From: Mesobacillus harenae
GTDB lineage: Bacteria > Bacillota > Bacilli > Bacillales > Cytobacillaceae
Assembly (NCBI RefSeq): GCF_013343715.1
Contig: NZ_JABUNR010000001.1
Location: forward strand, 423,832-487,831
Direction of reading: 5' to 3'
Length of the DNA: 64,000 nucleotides
Positions 44,683 to 54,135 of the stretch are shown here, one piece after another. The translations under genes and the position numbers were made by a program. The first letter of the stretch is position 1; each line of letters opens with the position of its first letter. The notes under the pieces were generated by a model. It made no database searches, was not told the origin of the DNA, and saw only the letters and a list, made by a program, of their open reading frames with translations.

Positions 44683-47600
44683 AGCCGTTAAAACTAACGA
44701 TGCAGGCGTTCGGACCTTATGCCAATACGGAAACGGTTGATTTTACCCAGCTTGGGCACAGAACGATGTTTGTTATTTCAGGAAAAACAGGAGCCGGAAA
44801 AACGACGATCTTTGACGGGATCAGTTATGCCATCTACGGCAAAGCAAGTGGTGAGGATCGAAACGGGACAGATCTGCGGAGCCAGTTTGCGCACGATGAT
44901 ATCGTAACTGAAATCTCACTTGAATTTTCATTGCGCCAAAAAACCTATTTTATTACACGCTCCCCTCAGCAGGATAAAAAGAAAGCTAGGGGAGACGGAT
45001 ATACAACAATCGGTGCCAAAGCTGAACTTTATATCTTATCTGATGACGGTGAAAGGCTGTTGCTAGCCTCAAATGTTCGTGATGTAGATGAAAAGATTAA
45101 GGAAATTATGATTATCGACAGCAACCAATTTCGTCAGATCTTGATGATCCCGCAGGGTGAATTCAGAAAGCTGCTTACTTCAGACAGCAAGGACAAAGAA
45201 TTAATTTTGCAGCGGCTTTTCCATACAGAGATTTATAAGCGAGTTGAAGAGAAGCTCAAGGAAGATGCAGTGGAGCTGAAGAAAGCTGTCGAAAAGCAGG
45301 TCGAAGAGCGAGGCCAGGCACTCAAGAGGATTTCTGCCGTTAATAATGAGGAACTGATTGAATACGTTAAGGCTGGCAGTGTAAATGACTCGATATTGCT
45401 GCCGTTGCTCCATAATGAAATAGAATTTATGACTGCTAAGCTGAAAGTAATGCTTCACGAGAAAGAAGCATTTCAGGCCGAACGAGACAAACTCCAACAA
45501 CAAATCTTCGAGGCTGAGTCTGTGTTAAAACAACTGTCAGCAAAAGAAGATCTCCGCCAGAAAAAAGAACAGTTGGAAAACCAAAAAGATTTATTTAAAA
45601 CAAAAGAGGAGACGGCTGTTCTCGCAAAGAAAGCAGCCTTGCTTGCACGCCAGGAAGAGCTCTGCCACAGGCTGAAAAAGGATCTGGATGAATACACAGG
45701 TCAGTTGAAGCTGCTTGGAAATAAAATCGCAAATTTGTCAGAGGCGTTAAAGACCAGTGAAAAAGCCTTCAAGGAGGAACAGGAGCGGGAGCCCGAGCGA
45801 AAAGCTGCTGCTGAGGAAGTAAACCGCCTCGTTCATATAAAAGAAGATGTTCATGCTTTTGAAGACATTGAAAAAGAAACGGCTGCCCTTTTATCAGACC
45901 TTAACAAGACGGTCAAGCTAAAAGAGGAGGCTGAGGTTCTCTCTAAAAACATGGAAGAACAGACAAAGGCTTTTTCTCTTGAGAAAGAAGAAATCGAAAC
46001 AAGCCAGCTTGCTTTCTATGAGAACGAACGTAAGATTGAAATGCTTAATAACCAGGTGGACAAGCTTGTTAAGTACGAACTGCACCTCAGCCGCCTGAAA
46101 TCAGCTGGTACAGAGGAACAGAAACAGAAACAAAATCTGGAAAAAGCAGAATCATGGCTGGAGGACGGCAAGGAATTGGTTAGCAATCTTGAGCAGAAGT
46201 GGCTGCATTCTCAAGCATCGGTTTTATCAGCCGCCCTTAAAGAGGGCGAGGCCTGCCCTGTATGCGGCTCTGATCATCATCCAAAGCCGGCTCTTTCTAC
46301 TGTTGAAGAGATACCATCTGAAGCGGATATTCAATCAGCCCGTGAACAGCTAAACTCATTGGAAAAGGAAAAAACAGCTGCAGAAAAACGTTTTATTGAA
46401 ATCCAGACAACAGTTCGCGCTCTGTTCCAAACAGAAGAGGAGCTGCTAACGGATATAAAAAAATACAATAACGAGTTTGATCCTAAGGAACTGAATACTG
46501 TTCTATCCATTTTAAAAACGGATAAACAGCATCTAGATGCTGAACAAAGAAGCCTTCAGCAGAAACAGGTTAAGCTTAAATCAATAAAAGAACAGCTGAT
46601 GAAACTTGAAAAGGATAAGGAAAAGCTTGTTGCTGAAAGTCGTAAGCAAGAGGAACGAAAATCAGCACTGACTATTTCATTTACAGAAAAGAAAACGACT
46701 TTTGAAAGAATGAAAGCTTCTATTCCTGAACAGCTGCGAACCATTGCATCCTTTGAAAAATACTATCAGCTCGCTCTAGGGAAACAGGCAGAAATGCAAA
46801 AGCAACTGGAGACGGCCCAGCAAAAATATCAGGAAACACGAGAAAAACTTGGGACTGAAACAGCTCGCTTTGAAACAGTGGAAACTCAGGTCAAGGTGAC
46901 GGAGGAGAAGCTGAGAGCAGAACGAGAGGCATTTAAAACGAGTATGCATGAACAAGGCTTTGAAACTTACCAAGTATACATGCAAGGGAAACGGACTGAT
47001 CGAGAAATCCAGCAGCTCGATGAGCAGATAAGATTTTACCGTGAAGAGCTTCGCTCAGTGACTGACCGTTTTACCGAGCTCACTGAGCTCTTATCTGGAG
47101 TGAAAACGCCAGACTTAAAATCCATTCGTGAAGCTTTCAATGAAATTGAACTAAAAATAAGAAATCAAGATGATGCCTACCAAAATTTATTTATGAAAAT
47201 GCGAGATAATAAGCAAATCATCGACACTGTCGAAAATATGAATGCAGATATGAAGGAACTTGAAGAACGGTACAAGCTTATCGGTCATTTGTATGAGATA
47301 TCCAAGGGACAGAACACATATCGAATTACATTTGAACGTTTCGTCTTGGCTGCTTTTCTAGATGCAATTTTAATGGAAGCAAATGTCCGTTTGGCTAAAA
47401 TGACAGGCGGACGCTATAGGCTGCACCGTAAAACCGACCGTTCAAAGGGCAATGTCCAAAGCGGTCTGGAATTGCTGGTGTTTGACCAGTATACTGGCCA
47501 GGAACGACACGTTAAAACCCTGTCGGGCGGCGAAAGCTTTAAAGCTGCCCTTTCACTCGCGCTTGGCCTTGCTGATGTTGTCCAAAATTATGCTGGAGGG

Positions 47601-47819
47601 GTATCCCTTGAAACCATGTTTATCGACGAAGGGTTCGGAACTCTGGATCCAGAATCCTTAGATCAGGCTATTGAAGCACTCATTGATATTCAAAGCAGCG
47701 GCCGCCTTGTTGGAGTCATTTCACACGTACCAGAACTCAGAGAACGAATTGATGCCCGGCTAGAGGTTATCGCAACCCAGACTGGAAGTAAAACACAATT
47801 TGTCTTGTTGAATGCATAA
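44679..47819 (+). CDS. sbcC: Exonuclease subunit SbcC (Rad50-like ATPase)
   Basis: 1046 aa SMC-like ATPase. Walker A GKTGAGKTT near residue 36, long coiled coils on both sides of a zinc hook CPVCGSDHHP (about residue 526), then the ABC signature LSGGESFKAALSLALGLAD and Walker B TMFIDEGFGTLD near the C-terminus. Partner of SbcD; coiled-coil arms and the hook bridge DNA ends. Complete length for the family. A terminator lies 15 bp after the stop. Confidence 0.95.
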   Translation: MKPLKLTMQAFGPYANTETVDFTQLGHRTMFVISGKTGAGKTTIFDGISYAIYGKASGEDRNGTDLRSQFAHDDIVTEISLEFSLRQKTYFITRSPQQDKKKARGDGYTTIGAKAELYILSDDGERLLLASNVRDVDEKIKEIMIIDSNQFRQILMIPQGEFRKLLTSDSKDKELILQRLFHTEIYKRVEEKLKEDAVELKKAVEKQVEERGQALKRISAVNNEELIEYVKAGSVNDSILLPLLHNEIEFMTAKLKVMLHEKEAFQAERDKLQQQIFEAESVLKQLSAKEDLRQKKEQLENQKDLFKTKEETAVLAKKAALLARQEELCHRLKKDLDEYTGQLKLLGNKIANLSEALKTSEKAFKEEQEREPERKAAAEEVNRLVHIKEDVHAFEDIEKETAALLSDLNKTVKLKEEAEVLSKNMEEQTKAFSLEKEEIETSQLAFYENERKIEMLNNQVDKLVKYELHLSRLKSAGTEEQKQKQNLEKAESWLEDGKELVSNLEQKWLHSQASVLSAALKEGEACPVCGSDHHPKPALSTVEEIPSEADIQSAREQLNSLEKEKTAAEKRFIEIQTTVRALFQTEEELLTDIKKYNNEFDPKELNTVLSILKTDKQHLDAEQRSLQQKQVKLKSIKEQLMKLEKDKEKLVAESRKQEERKSALTISFTEKKTTFERMKASIPEQLRTIASFEKYYQLALGKQAEMQKQLETAQQKYQETREKLGTETARFETVETQVKVTEEKLRAEREAFKTSMHEQGFETYQVYMQGKRTDREIQQLDEQIRFYREELRSVTDRFTELTELLSGVKTPDLKSIREAFNEIELKIRNQDDAYQNLFMKMRDNKQIIDTVENMNADMKELEERYKLIGHLYEISKGQNTYRITFERFVLAAFLDAILMEANVRLAKMTGGRYRLHRKTDRSKGNVQSGLELLVFDQYTGQERHVKTLSGGESFKAALSLALGLADVVQNYAGGVSLETMFIDEGFGTLDPESLDQAIEALIDIQSSGRLVGVISHVPELRERIDARLEVIATQTGSKTQFVLLNA

Positions 47820-47833
47820 AAGATTTTTCGTAA

Positions 47834-47873
47834 AGACAGGCTAGGAGACTTATTTCTTCTAGCCTGTTTTTTT
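47834..47873 (+). terminator. Terminator after sbcC
   Basis: ACAGGCTAGGAGA and TCTAGCCTGT arms followed by eight T. Confidence 0.85.
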
Positions 47874-48057
47874 TATATGTTTGGAAAGAGTCGATGAGGA
47901 GAGGCATTTGGAAATTAAAATTCAAATGCATAAATGAAAGTAGAAGATTTCGTTCCAGGAGAATAGTCTCATTAAACAAGTAGAAAACTAACAGTCTCTT
48001 GTATTGAAATTTTTTACAATATTAAAGAGAAAAAAGAAAAACCATGAGGTAGGGATT

Positions 48058-48582
48058 ATGCATCTTTTTCTAGCATTTATCAGCATCATAGCGGTATGGG
48101 TAAGAAGAGATTATAAAAATTGGCGCATTTATTATTCAACAATGCAGTACGTTGCCCTTGGAAACCTCACCTATAATTTTCTGTGTACATCTCATTGGCT
48201 TTGGCAGTTATCGCCTGATATAGACTGGTTCAATCATTCATTGTTAGAAATGTCATATACGTTTATAACATTTCCGCTTACAGCACTAATGTTTTTGTCC
48301 CGATATCCGGAAGGAAAGAGTGTCTCGAGAATTTTTCGGCATTACCTTTTTTGGATTGGATTGTATGTAGCAATTGAGATTATTTTAAAATTTCAAGGTA
48401 CGATTCTATATAAATACGGCTGGGGTATTTGGTGGTCCGCCTTATTCGATTGCATCATGTTTCCCTTTTTGCGTCTCCATTATAAAAAGCCGTTATTAAC
48501 CTTAGCTTTAAGTGTTCCAATGACAATATTTTGGCTTTGGTTTTTTGAGGTTCCTGTCCATATTCCAATTGATAAGAGGTAA
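48058..48582 (+). CDS. CBO0543 family membrane protein
   Basis: 174 aa with about five hydrophobic segments and many aromatic residues: NFLCTSHWLWQL, LLEMSYTFITFPLTALMFLSRYP, IFRHYLFWIGLYVAIEIILKF and WWSALFDCIMFPFLRLHYKKPLL. This spread of W/H/Y residues between short helices is the CBO0543 pattern, found in spore-forming Firmicutes. The ATG at 48058 has GAGG 9 nt upstream; a TTG at 48004 has no ribosome site. Function unknown. Confidence 0.72.
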   Translation: MHLFLAFISIIAVWVRRDYKNWRIYYSTMQYVALGNLTYNFLCTSHWLWQLSPDIDWFNHSLLEMSYTFITFPLTALMFLSRYPEGKSVSRIFRHYLFWIGLYVAIEIILKFQGTILYKYGWGIWWSALFDCIMFPFLRLHYKKPLLTLALSVPMTIFWLWFFEVPVHIPIDKR

Positions 48583-48610
48583 CATACACAACAGGGAAAT
48601 TCTAAGGATA

Positions 48611-48642
48611 AACCATTCAAATGATGTTTTGAGTGGTTTTTG
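48611..48642 (+). terminator. Terminator after the CBO0543 gene
   Basis: AACCATTCAA and TTGAGTGGTT arms followed by TTTTGTG. Confidence 0.7.
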
Positions 48643-48806
48643 TGTTTAATAAAAACATCATTACAATCATAATAGAATATCTTTCAATTAAGCTTTTGAT
48701 CAGTGTTAAAGGTTTTAGCCTAGCATAACTTTCGAATTTATTACCCAGCTAACTGTGTTGTGATACGATATGGTTATTACTAAGATTTTAGGGGAGAGGT
48801 GTTCGG

Positions 48807-49481
48807 ATGAAAAGGATTGCGCTGTCCTGGAGTGGGGGAAAGGATGCATGCCTTGCCCTTGACCGACTGACGAGCCAAGGATATGAGGTGGCTTTCCTTG
48901 TAACAACTGTACCTTCACATGAAGGGAAAACCTTTGCTCATGAAGAAAAGGTCGAGTTTATACAGCTTCAAGGAGAGGCTCTTGGAATTCCTGTTCGCTT
49001 TGTTGAAAGTGAGTTTAAGCATTATACAGAACGTTTTGTTGGGGCTCTGGCTGATTTGAAAGAGAAAGAAAGAATAGAAGGAATAGCCTTTGGTGATTTA
49101 TATCTTCAAGAGCATCGTGACTGGGGCGAAAGGGTGGCAGAAATAGCAGGTCTCGTGCCCCTCTACCCTTTATGGATGCCGAAGAGCCAGGTAAAAGCTG
49201 CTTTAGATGAATTGATTGAGTCAGGCTACAAGGCAATGGTGATCAAGGCAAACGAGGAGAAATTGGATCTTTCCTGGCTAGGCCGGGTGATCGATGTTGA
49301 ATTCAGCAGAAACATTGGCAAGCTGGAAATTTGTCCATTGGGAGAGTCAGGTGAATATCACACATTCGTGATGGATGGGCCCTTGTTCAGGAAACGCATC
49401 GAGGTCGAAACGGGTAATGTAATTTCTCATGGGAACGAAAAACGTCTGGAGTTAACAAGCGGGTGCTTGGTACATAAGTAA
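48807..49481 (+). CDS. Dph6-like ATP pyrophosphatase (diphthine-ammonia ligase family)
   Basis: 224 aa. SWSGGKDACLALDR is the PP-loop, and the family block GIAFGDLYLQEHRDWGERVAEIAGLVPLYPLW follows. The archaeal/eukaryotic relatives finish diphthamide on EF-2, a modification bacteria lack, so the bacterial substrate is unknown. GGGGAGAGG lies ahead of the ATG. Two genes follow almost without gaps (membrane protein, pantothenate kinase). Confidence 0.85.
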   Translation: MKRIALSWSGGKDACLALDRLTSQGYEVAFLVTTVPSHEGKTFAHEEKVEFIQLQGEALGIPVRFVESEFKHYTERFVGALADLKEKERIEGIAFGDLYLQEHRDWGERVAEIAGLVPLYPLWMPKSQVKAALDELIESGYKAMVIKANEEKLDLSWLGRVIDVEFSRNIGKLEICPLGESGEYHTFVMDGPLFRKRIEVETGNVISHGNEKRLELTSGCLVHK

Positions 49482-49483
49482 AA

Positions 49484-50227
49484 ATGCTGAAGGGAGGGAT
49501 TGTCATAAGAGAATTTTTCGGACACAATTATAATGCATATCCTTTCACGCTGTTCTCGCTCGGTCATATGTTAATGCTATTTGTTTTCGGGCTAGTCTGT
49601 TACATCTTGTTTCGTTGGAAAAAAACTTTTAAGTTTTACGAAAATCAGGTCAGGGTTTCCTTCTTTCTTGGCTTGTTCTTATTGGAGGCCTTGTATCACT
49701 ACTGGCTCCTGCAAGGGGAAGCGTGGGAGCTTGCGTATTCCCTGCCTTTTCAACTTTGTTCGATAAGCCTGATTTTGGCGTTGGCCTTGCTTGCCGGCAA
49801 TTCAAACCTTCTATTTCAAATGGTATATTTTATAGGGATTTCGGGAGCAATTCAGGCTTTAATAACACCAGAATTGTTTCTAGGTTTTCCTCATTTTCGC
49901 TATTGGCAATTTTTTATAACACATATGCTTATCATTTGGTCCAGTCTTTTTTACATCTCAGCCAAAGGCTTTCGGCCGACACAAAGAGGGCTATGGATTT
50001 CGTTTGGATGGTTAAATCTATTTGCCGGAATGGCCTATTTAGTAAACATATGGACGGGTGGCAACTACATGTTTTTAGCCTTTAAGCCTGTTAATCCATC
50101 TCTGCTCGATTATCTCGGACCATACCCGGCATATATTCTAGTTCTTGAAGTTATGGCGTTAATACTTTTTTATCTGCTGTATTTACCATTTTTCCTAAAG
50201 GGAAAAGAGAAACAGCATGGTTTGTAA
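49484..50227 (+). CDS. TIGR02206 family (YwaF-like) integral membrane protein
   Basis: 247 aa with six or seven hydrophobic segments; EFFGHNYNAYPFTLFSLGHM at the front and LPFQLCSISLILALALL in the centre match the TIGR02206 family. The ATG at 49484 has no ribosome site, whereas AGGGAGGG (49491-49498) lies inside the frame, spaced for an ATA codon at 49505 just before the usual REFFG start. So the true start may be non-standard. Function unknown. Two base pairs separate it from the Dph6-like gene. Confidence 0.75.
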   Translation: MLKGGIVIREFFGHNYNAYPFTLFSLGHMLMLFVFGLVCYILFRWKKTFKFYENQVRVSFFLGLFLLEALYHYWLLQGEAWELAYSLPFQLCSISLILALALLAGNSNLLFQMVYFIGISGAIQALITPELFLGFPHFRYWQFFITHMLIIWSSLFYISAKGFRPTQRGLWISFGWLNLFAGMAYLVNIWTGGNYMFLAFKPVNPSLLDYLGPYPAYILVLEVMALILFYLLYLPFFLKGKEKQHGL

Positions 50228-50240
50228 AAGGGGGTTCTAT

Positions 50241-51053
50241 ATGTCAAGAATAAAGCTAGGAATTGATGCTGGAGGCACATTGCTCAAGATTGCTTACGAG
50301 GAAGGTGGACGCCTTCATTTTAAAAAGTTTCCAACAGTAGAGGCAGGTGGCGCTGTCACTTGGATAAAAATGTCCCAGCCAGATGCTAGCGTAACTCTGA
50401 CTGGGGGAAAAGCTGAATTGCTTAAACGCCATTTTTTTTCGTCCGCCCGTGTCGTACCTGAGTTCGCTGCTTCGTGTACTGGTGCAGATTTTTTGCAAAA
50501 GCAATCGAAAGCTCTAATTGAAGGTAAGTACTTGCTCGTTAATATTGGTACAGGGACATCCTTTTATATTGTAGATGGCTACAAGCATGAACGGGTTCTT
50601 GGAAGTGGATTGGGAGGGGGCTCGTTCTTGGGTCTTGGATGCCTGTTAACGGGAGAAAGCGAGTTTGCAAAGCTTGTACAGCTGGCAACAGCCGGTGAAA
50701 AGGGAAACGCAGATTTGCTGGTGAAAGATGTTTACACCCCTGCAGAGCCGCCAATCGACGGGAACTTAACAGCAGCTAATTTTGCGAATAGTAATATTAA
50801 GGGCAGTTCTGCAGGTGACCGGGCTGCTTCCTTAATCAACATGATCGCAGAGACTTTAATTTTGCTCGGTGTCCAGACAGCTTCGCTTCACAAAACAAAA
50901 CATGTGGCTTTTATTGGAAGCACTCTGTCTGCGAATCTTCCAATGAAAAACGCTTTAAAGCATTTCGCCCAGATGACTGGACTTCAATCAATTTTTATTC
51001 CAAATGGTGAGTATAGTGGTGCTGTCGGTGCCCTGATGCTAGATGATAAGTAA
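50241..51053 (+). CDS. coaW: Type II pantothenate kinase CoaW
   Basis: Phosphorylates pantothenate, the first step of CoA synthesis. 270 aa ASKHA-fold kinase: GIDAGGTLLKIAY (phosphate-1), LVNIGTGTSFYIV (phosphate-2) and VLGSGLGGGSFLGLG, as in the staphylococcal type II enzyme (about 267 aa). The ATG at 50241 has AAAAGGGGG 7 nt upstream; an ATG at 50217 within the previous gene's end is rejected. Most Bacillus have type I or III kinases, so a type II enzyme may be an addition or replacement. Confidence 0.87.
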   Translation: MSRIKLGIDAGGTLLKIAYEEGGRLHFKKFPTVEAGGAVTWIKMSQPDASVTLTGGKAELLKRHFFSSARVVPEFAASCTGADFLQKQSKALIEGKYLLVNIGTGTSFYIVDGYKHERVLGSGLGGGSFLGLGCLLTGESEFAKLVQLATAGEKGNADLLVKDVYTPAEPPIDGNLTAANFANSNIKGSSAGDRAASLINMIAETLILLGVQTASLHKTKHVAFIGSTLSANLPMKNALKHFAQMTGLQSIFIPNGEYSGAVGALMLDDK

Positions 51054-51084
51054 TAGGAAAATCCCTTAAGCACTTTGATTCATA

Positions 51085-51255
51085 TCCAGAGCAAGCGGTC
51101 GGCTCCGCATTCGATTGTCCAGCTTTGCCTCCGAGAAACTCGGCAAACTTCAGCTCCTCCGGCAGAAGCAAGGAACGCTTCTTAGTCGAAGCTTGCAGTT
51201 TGCTCGTTTCTAAGCGGTCGGCTCTGCATTTCGTGTTGCTTGATCATTTTCCTTT
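51085..51255. repeat. Intergenic repeat with internal direct repeats (type 1-like)
   Basis: AAGCGGTCGGCTCCGCATT (51094-51112) recurs as AAGCGGTCGGCTCTGCATT (51212-51230), one mismatch in 19 bp. Between them TTGCCTCCGAGAAACTCGGCAA forms a hairpin-like inverted repeat. Ends CATTTCGTGTT. No coding capacity supported; it separates coaW from selB. Confidence 0.55.
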
Positions 51256-51302
51256 TTCGAGCTACAGTAAAAAAGAGAGATACCATAAAGTAGGTGGCAG
51301 CT

Positions 51303-53186
51303 TTGAGTAAGAGATATTTTACTATTGGAATGGCTGGGCATATTGACCATGGGAAAACGACGCTGACAAAAGCGTTAACCAATGTCGATACTGACCGGCT
51401 TAAAGAAGAAAAGGAACGCCAAATCTCGATTGAACTCGGGTTTGCACCGTTATACGAAAGTGACGAGCTGCAAATTTCTGTTGTTGATGTTCCTGGACAT
51501 GAACGATTTATTCGCCAAATGATTGCAGGGGTGGCTGGGATTGACCTAGTCGTTCTTGTCGTGGCAGCAGATGAAGGGGTTATGCCGCAAACACGTGAAC
51601 ACCTCGATATCTTGGGTTTTCTCGGGATTAAAAATGGGATAGTGGCCATAACCAAGATCGACCGGGTCGAAGAGGAATTTGCCGAACTTGTAAAGGATGA
51701 TATACTTGGCGAGTTAGATGGGACTGTTTTCGAGAACTCTCCATTTGTAGTCGTGGACAGCTTATCGAAAAAGGGTATTGATGAACTTAAAAATTTGATT
51801 ATCGACACGCTGAAAGAGCAGGAAACCAGAGATAGCAAAGGGGCATTTCGGCTCCCGATTGACCAGGTTTTCACAGTGAAAGGCCAAGGAACAGTTGTCC
51901 GCGGTACGGTGTATGAGGGGATGGTTGAGGAAGGCCAGACATTAAAGGTCATGCCTGAAGGAATTGAAGTCCGGGCCAGACAGCTTCAGGTACACCATAA
52001 GCAGGCGACTCAGGCATTTGCGGGACAAAGAGCTGCCATTAATATATCGGGAATATCAAAGGAAGATCTGGAGCGGGGTGATGTCTTAGTATCGTCTGAG
52101 CATTTTATCGTTACCAATACAATAGATGTCGCAATCCGGATTGCAGGGGATTTGGATTACCTGGTTAAGCAGCGGACTCCAATTAAATGCCATATTGGTA
52201 CCGCAGAAGTTATGGGGCGGATTGTCTTTTTTGACCGGAATGAACTGAAGGAAGAGTCTGGAGAAATTCTGTGTCAGCTCCGGCTGGATGAGGAGATTGT
52301 TACAAAGCGAGGAGATCGTTTTATTATCAGAAGGCCGAGCCCAGCGGAAACAATCGGAGGCGGCTGGGTCATTGACCCGCGCGCTAATAAATACCGGTTT
52401 GGGAAACAGACCATAGTCGAACTTGAAAAGAAAAAGGAAGGGACGCCTGAGGAGCGGATTATTGCTGCACTCCAAGAGGCCAAAAGCCTTCCCTTGAATG
52501 AGCTGATTAAGCGCACTGCTCTCGACGAAAACACGTTGAAAACTGCTCTTGGGAATGATCCATTTGTCTGTTATAACGGGAAAGAATACTCTTTGTCAGG
52601 AATCGTTGAGGCAATAATTGATAAAATGAACAGCCGCTTGGCAAGCTTCCACTCAAACACGCCTATGAGGCAAGGCTTAAATAAAGCCGAGCTGCTGCAG
52701 TCTTTAGCTGAATTATACTCTCGTTCGCTGCTTGATTATGCAGTTGAACAAGGGATCAATTCGGGGCTTCTTGCAAGAAGAGGCCAGTTTGTGGCATCTG
52801 CTGATTTTTATCCCCATGTCCCTAAAAGCTGGGAAAAACGGACTGAAAATATGCTAGCAGCGTTAAAAAAGGATGGCATGAAGGTACAATATCTTAAAGA
52901 TTATTTTAAAAACGCCGGTTTACCTGACACATTGGCAATCGACCTAAAGCATTATTTAGAAGAACAAAACCTCATTGAACCGCTTGATGATCAATATTAC
53001 TGGCATAGCGATGTTTTCAATATTGCTGTCGCTCAGCTCAGGAAAGGGACAAGCACTGAATTTGAAGTGCCTGATGCCAAAGGAGTTCTCGACCTGTCAC
53101 GAAAATACATGATTCCATTTTTAGAGCGGCTCGATGCCAAAGGCTTTACAAAGAGGATTGAAAATAAGCGTATCTGGCAGAACTAA
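51303..53186 (+). CDS. selB: Selenocysteine-specific elongation factor SelB
   Basis: Delivers Sec-tRNA to UGA codons at SECIS hairpins. 627 aa: G1 GHIDHGKTT, G3 DVPGHERF and G4 TKID of an EF-Tu-like GTPase, then domains II-III (about 170-340), then a long C-terminal part (about 370-627) that should hold the winged helices binding SECIS RNA. Length and order fit SelB rather than EF-Tu or IF2. TTG 51303 is spaced 5 nt from AGGTGG. No selA, selD or tRNA-Sec is seen in this window. A terminator hairpin follows. Confidence 0.9.
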   Translation: MSKRYFTIGMAGHIDHGKTTLTKALTNVDTDRLKEEKERQISIELGFAPLYESDELQISVVDVPGHERFIRQMIAGVAGIDLVVLVVAADEGVMPQTREHLDILGFLGIKNGIVAITKIDRVEEEFAELVKDDILGELDGTVFENSPFVVVDSLSKKGIDELKNLIIDTLKEQETRDSKGAFRLPIDQVFTVKGQGTVVRGTVYEGMVEEGQTLKVMPEGIEVRARQLQVHHKQATQAFAGQRAAINISGISKEDLERGDVLVSSEHFIVTNTIDVAIRIAGDLDYLVKQRTPIKCHIGTAEVMGRIVFFDRNELKEESGEILCQLRLDEEIVTKRGDRFIIRRPSPAETIGGGWVIDPRANKYRFGKQTIVELEKKKEGTPEERIIAALQEAKSLPLNELIKRTALDENTLKTALGNDPFVCYNGKEYSLSGIVEAIIDKMNSRLASFHSNTPMRQGLNKAELLQSLAELYSRSLLDYAVEQGINSGLLARRGQFVASADFYPHVPKSWEKRTENMLAALKKDGMKVQYLKDYFKNAGLPDTLAIDLKHYLEEQNLIEPLDDQYYWHSDVFNIAVAQLRKGTSTEFEVPDAKGVLDLSRKYMIPFLERLDAKGFTKRIENKRIWQN

Positions 53187-53196
53187 TTAATCTTAA

Positions 53197-53245
53197 AAAA
53201 GCAATACAATGAGATGCAAATAGTCTTGTTGTGCTGCTTTTTTTT
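53197..53245 (+). terminator. Terminator after selB
   Basis: AAGCA-TACAA and TTGT-GTGCTGCTT arms, imperfect, followed by eight T. Confidence 0.55.
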
Positions 53246-53418
53246 GATGGGTAAATCCCGGAGTCTTAATGGCAGGACACAGATGAAAATCATCCCACGC
53301 TATTTTGAATGCGGTTGAGAAGGACCACTATTTATGCGTAATCTGATATAGTAATAGAAGATTAGATTATATTCTTGTCAAACAACCATGTGATAAAAGC
53401 ATAAAAGTGGGGGACCAT

Positions 53419-54075
53419 ATGAGACGCAAGCAAAGCAAGAAAAAAATCCAGCGAAACTTTAATATCGCCATTCTGCTATTTTTTCTTTGTGTGTCTTTTG
53501 TAATAGCTGATCATTTTTTCCATGAACGCGGCAGCCATTCCGTGGTCAACAATACATCTGAAGAGGTTCAAAAACATACACCGACGATTCGGCGAGAACT
53601 GCAAAAGGTTCAGCTAGAGGAATACACTGTTGTGTTAGCAGCGATCATGCAGCAAGAAAGTAATGGCCAGGGAGGTGATCCCATGCAGTCCTCTGAATCT
53701 CTCGGACTGGCTCCCAACAGTATTTCTGATCCAGAGCAAAGTATTAGACAGGGAGTAAAGCATTTTGAACATGCTGTAACCTATGGCAGTAAAAAACAGG
53801 TGGATTTTCAAACAGTAATTCAGGCCTACAATATGGGGATTGGTTACATAGATTATGTTGAGCAGCATGGAGGTAAGCACAGTGAGGAACTCGCTAAAGA
53901 GTATTCACATAAACAGGTACAAAAGAAGCCGGAGGTCTATAACTGCAGAGGAGATAAAACAAGTTATCTTTATCCGTATTGCTATGGAGACTATACCTAT
54001 AGTACTAAGATAGTTAAAAACATAGAAACACTAACAGCTAGCAGCCAAATGTTTTTTGAAGAGATCTCTTTTTAA
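53419..54075 (+). CDS. Lysozyme-like (CwlT N-domain type) cell-wall hydrolase
   Basis: 218 aa. One N-terminal membrane anchor (about 14-31) and a secreted domain: VQLEEYTVVLAAIMQQESNGQGGDPMQSSESLGL, GVKHFEHAV, FQTVIQAYNMGIGYIDYV, then YCYGDYTYSTKIV. The catalytic Glu in QQESNG and the DPMQSSES motif are those of the lysozyme-like domain found in CwlT and conjugation-type hydrolases. No NlpC/P60 domain is fused here. ATG 53419 is spaced from GGGGG; GTG 53407 is rejected. Confidence 0.8.
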   Translation: MRRKQSKKKIQRNFNIAILLFFLCVSFVIADHFFHERGSHSVVNNTSEEVQKHTPTIRRELQKVQLEEYTVVLAAIMQQESNGQGGDPMQSSESLGLAPNSISDPEQSIRQGVKHFEHAVTYGSKKQVDFQTVIQAYNMGIGYIDYVEQHGGKHSEELAKEYSHKQVQKKPEVYNCRGDKTSYLYPYCYGDYTYSTKIVKNIETLTASSQMFFEEISF

Positions 54076-54135
54076 GAAGCCCAGTGAAAAGACAAAAAAA
54101 TCGGGCTCCTGGGGAACCTCGATCTAAGGGATTAA

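Noticed and set aside
51060..51290. tRNA-Sec gene upstream of selB
   Set aside because: The hairpins there belong to an intergenic repeat; no acceptor/anticodon arrangement for UCA was found.
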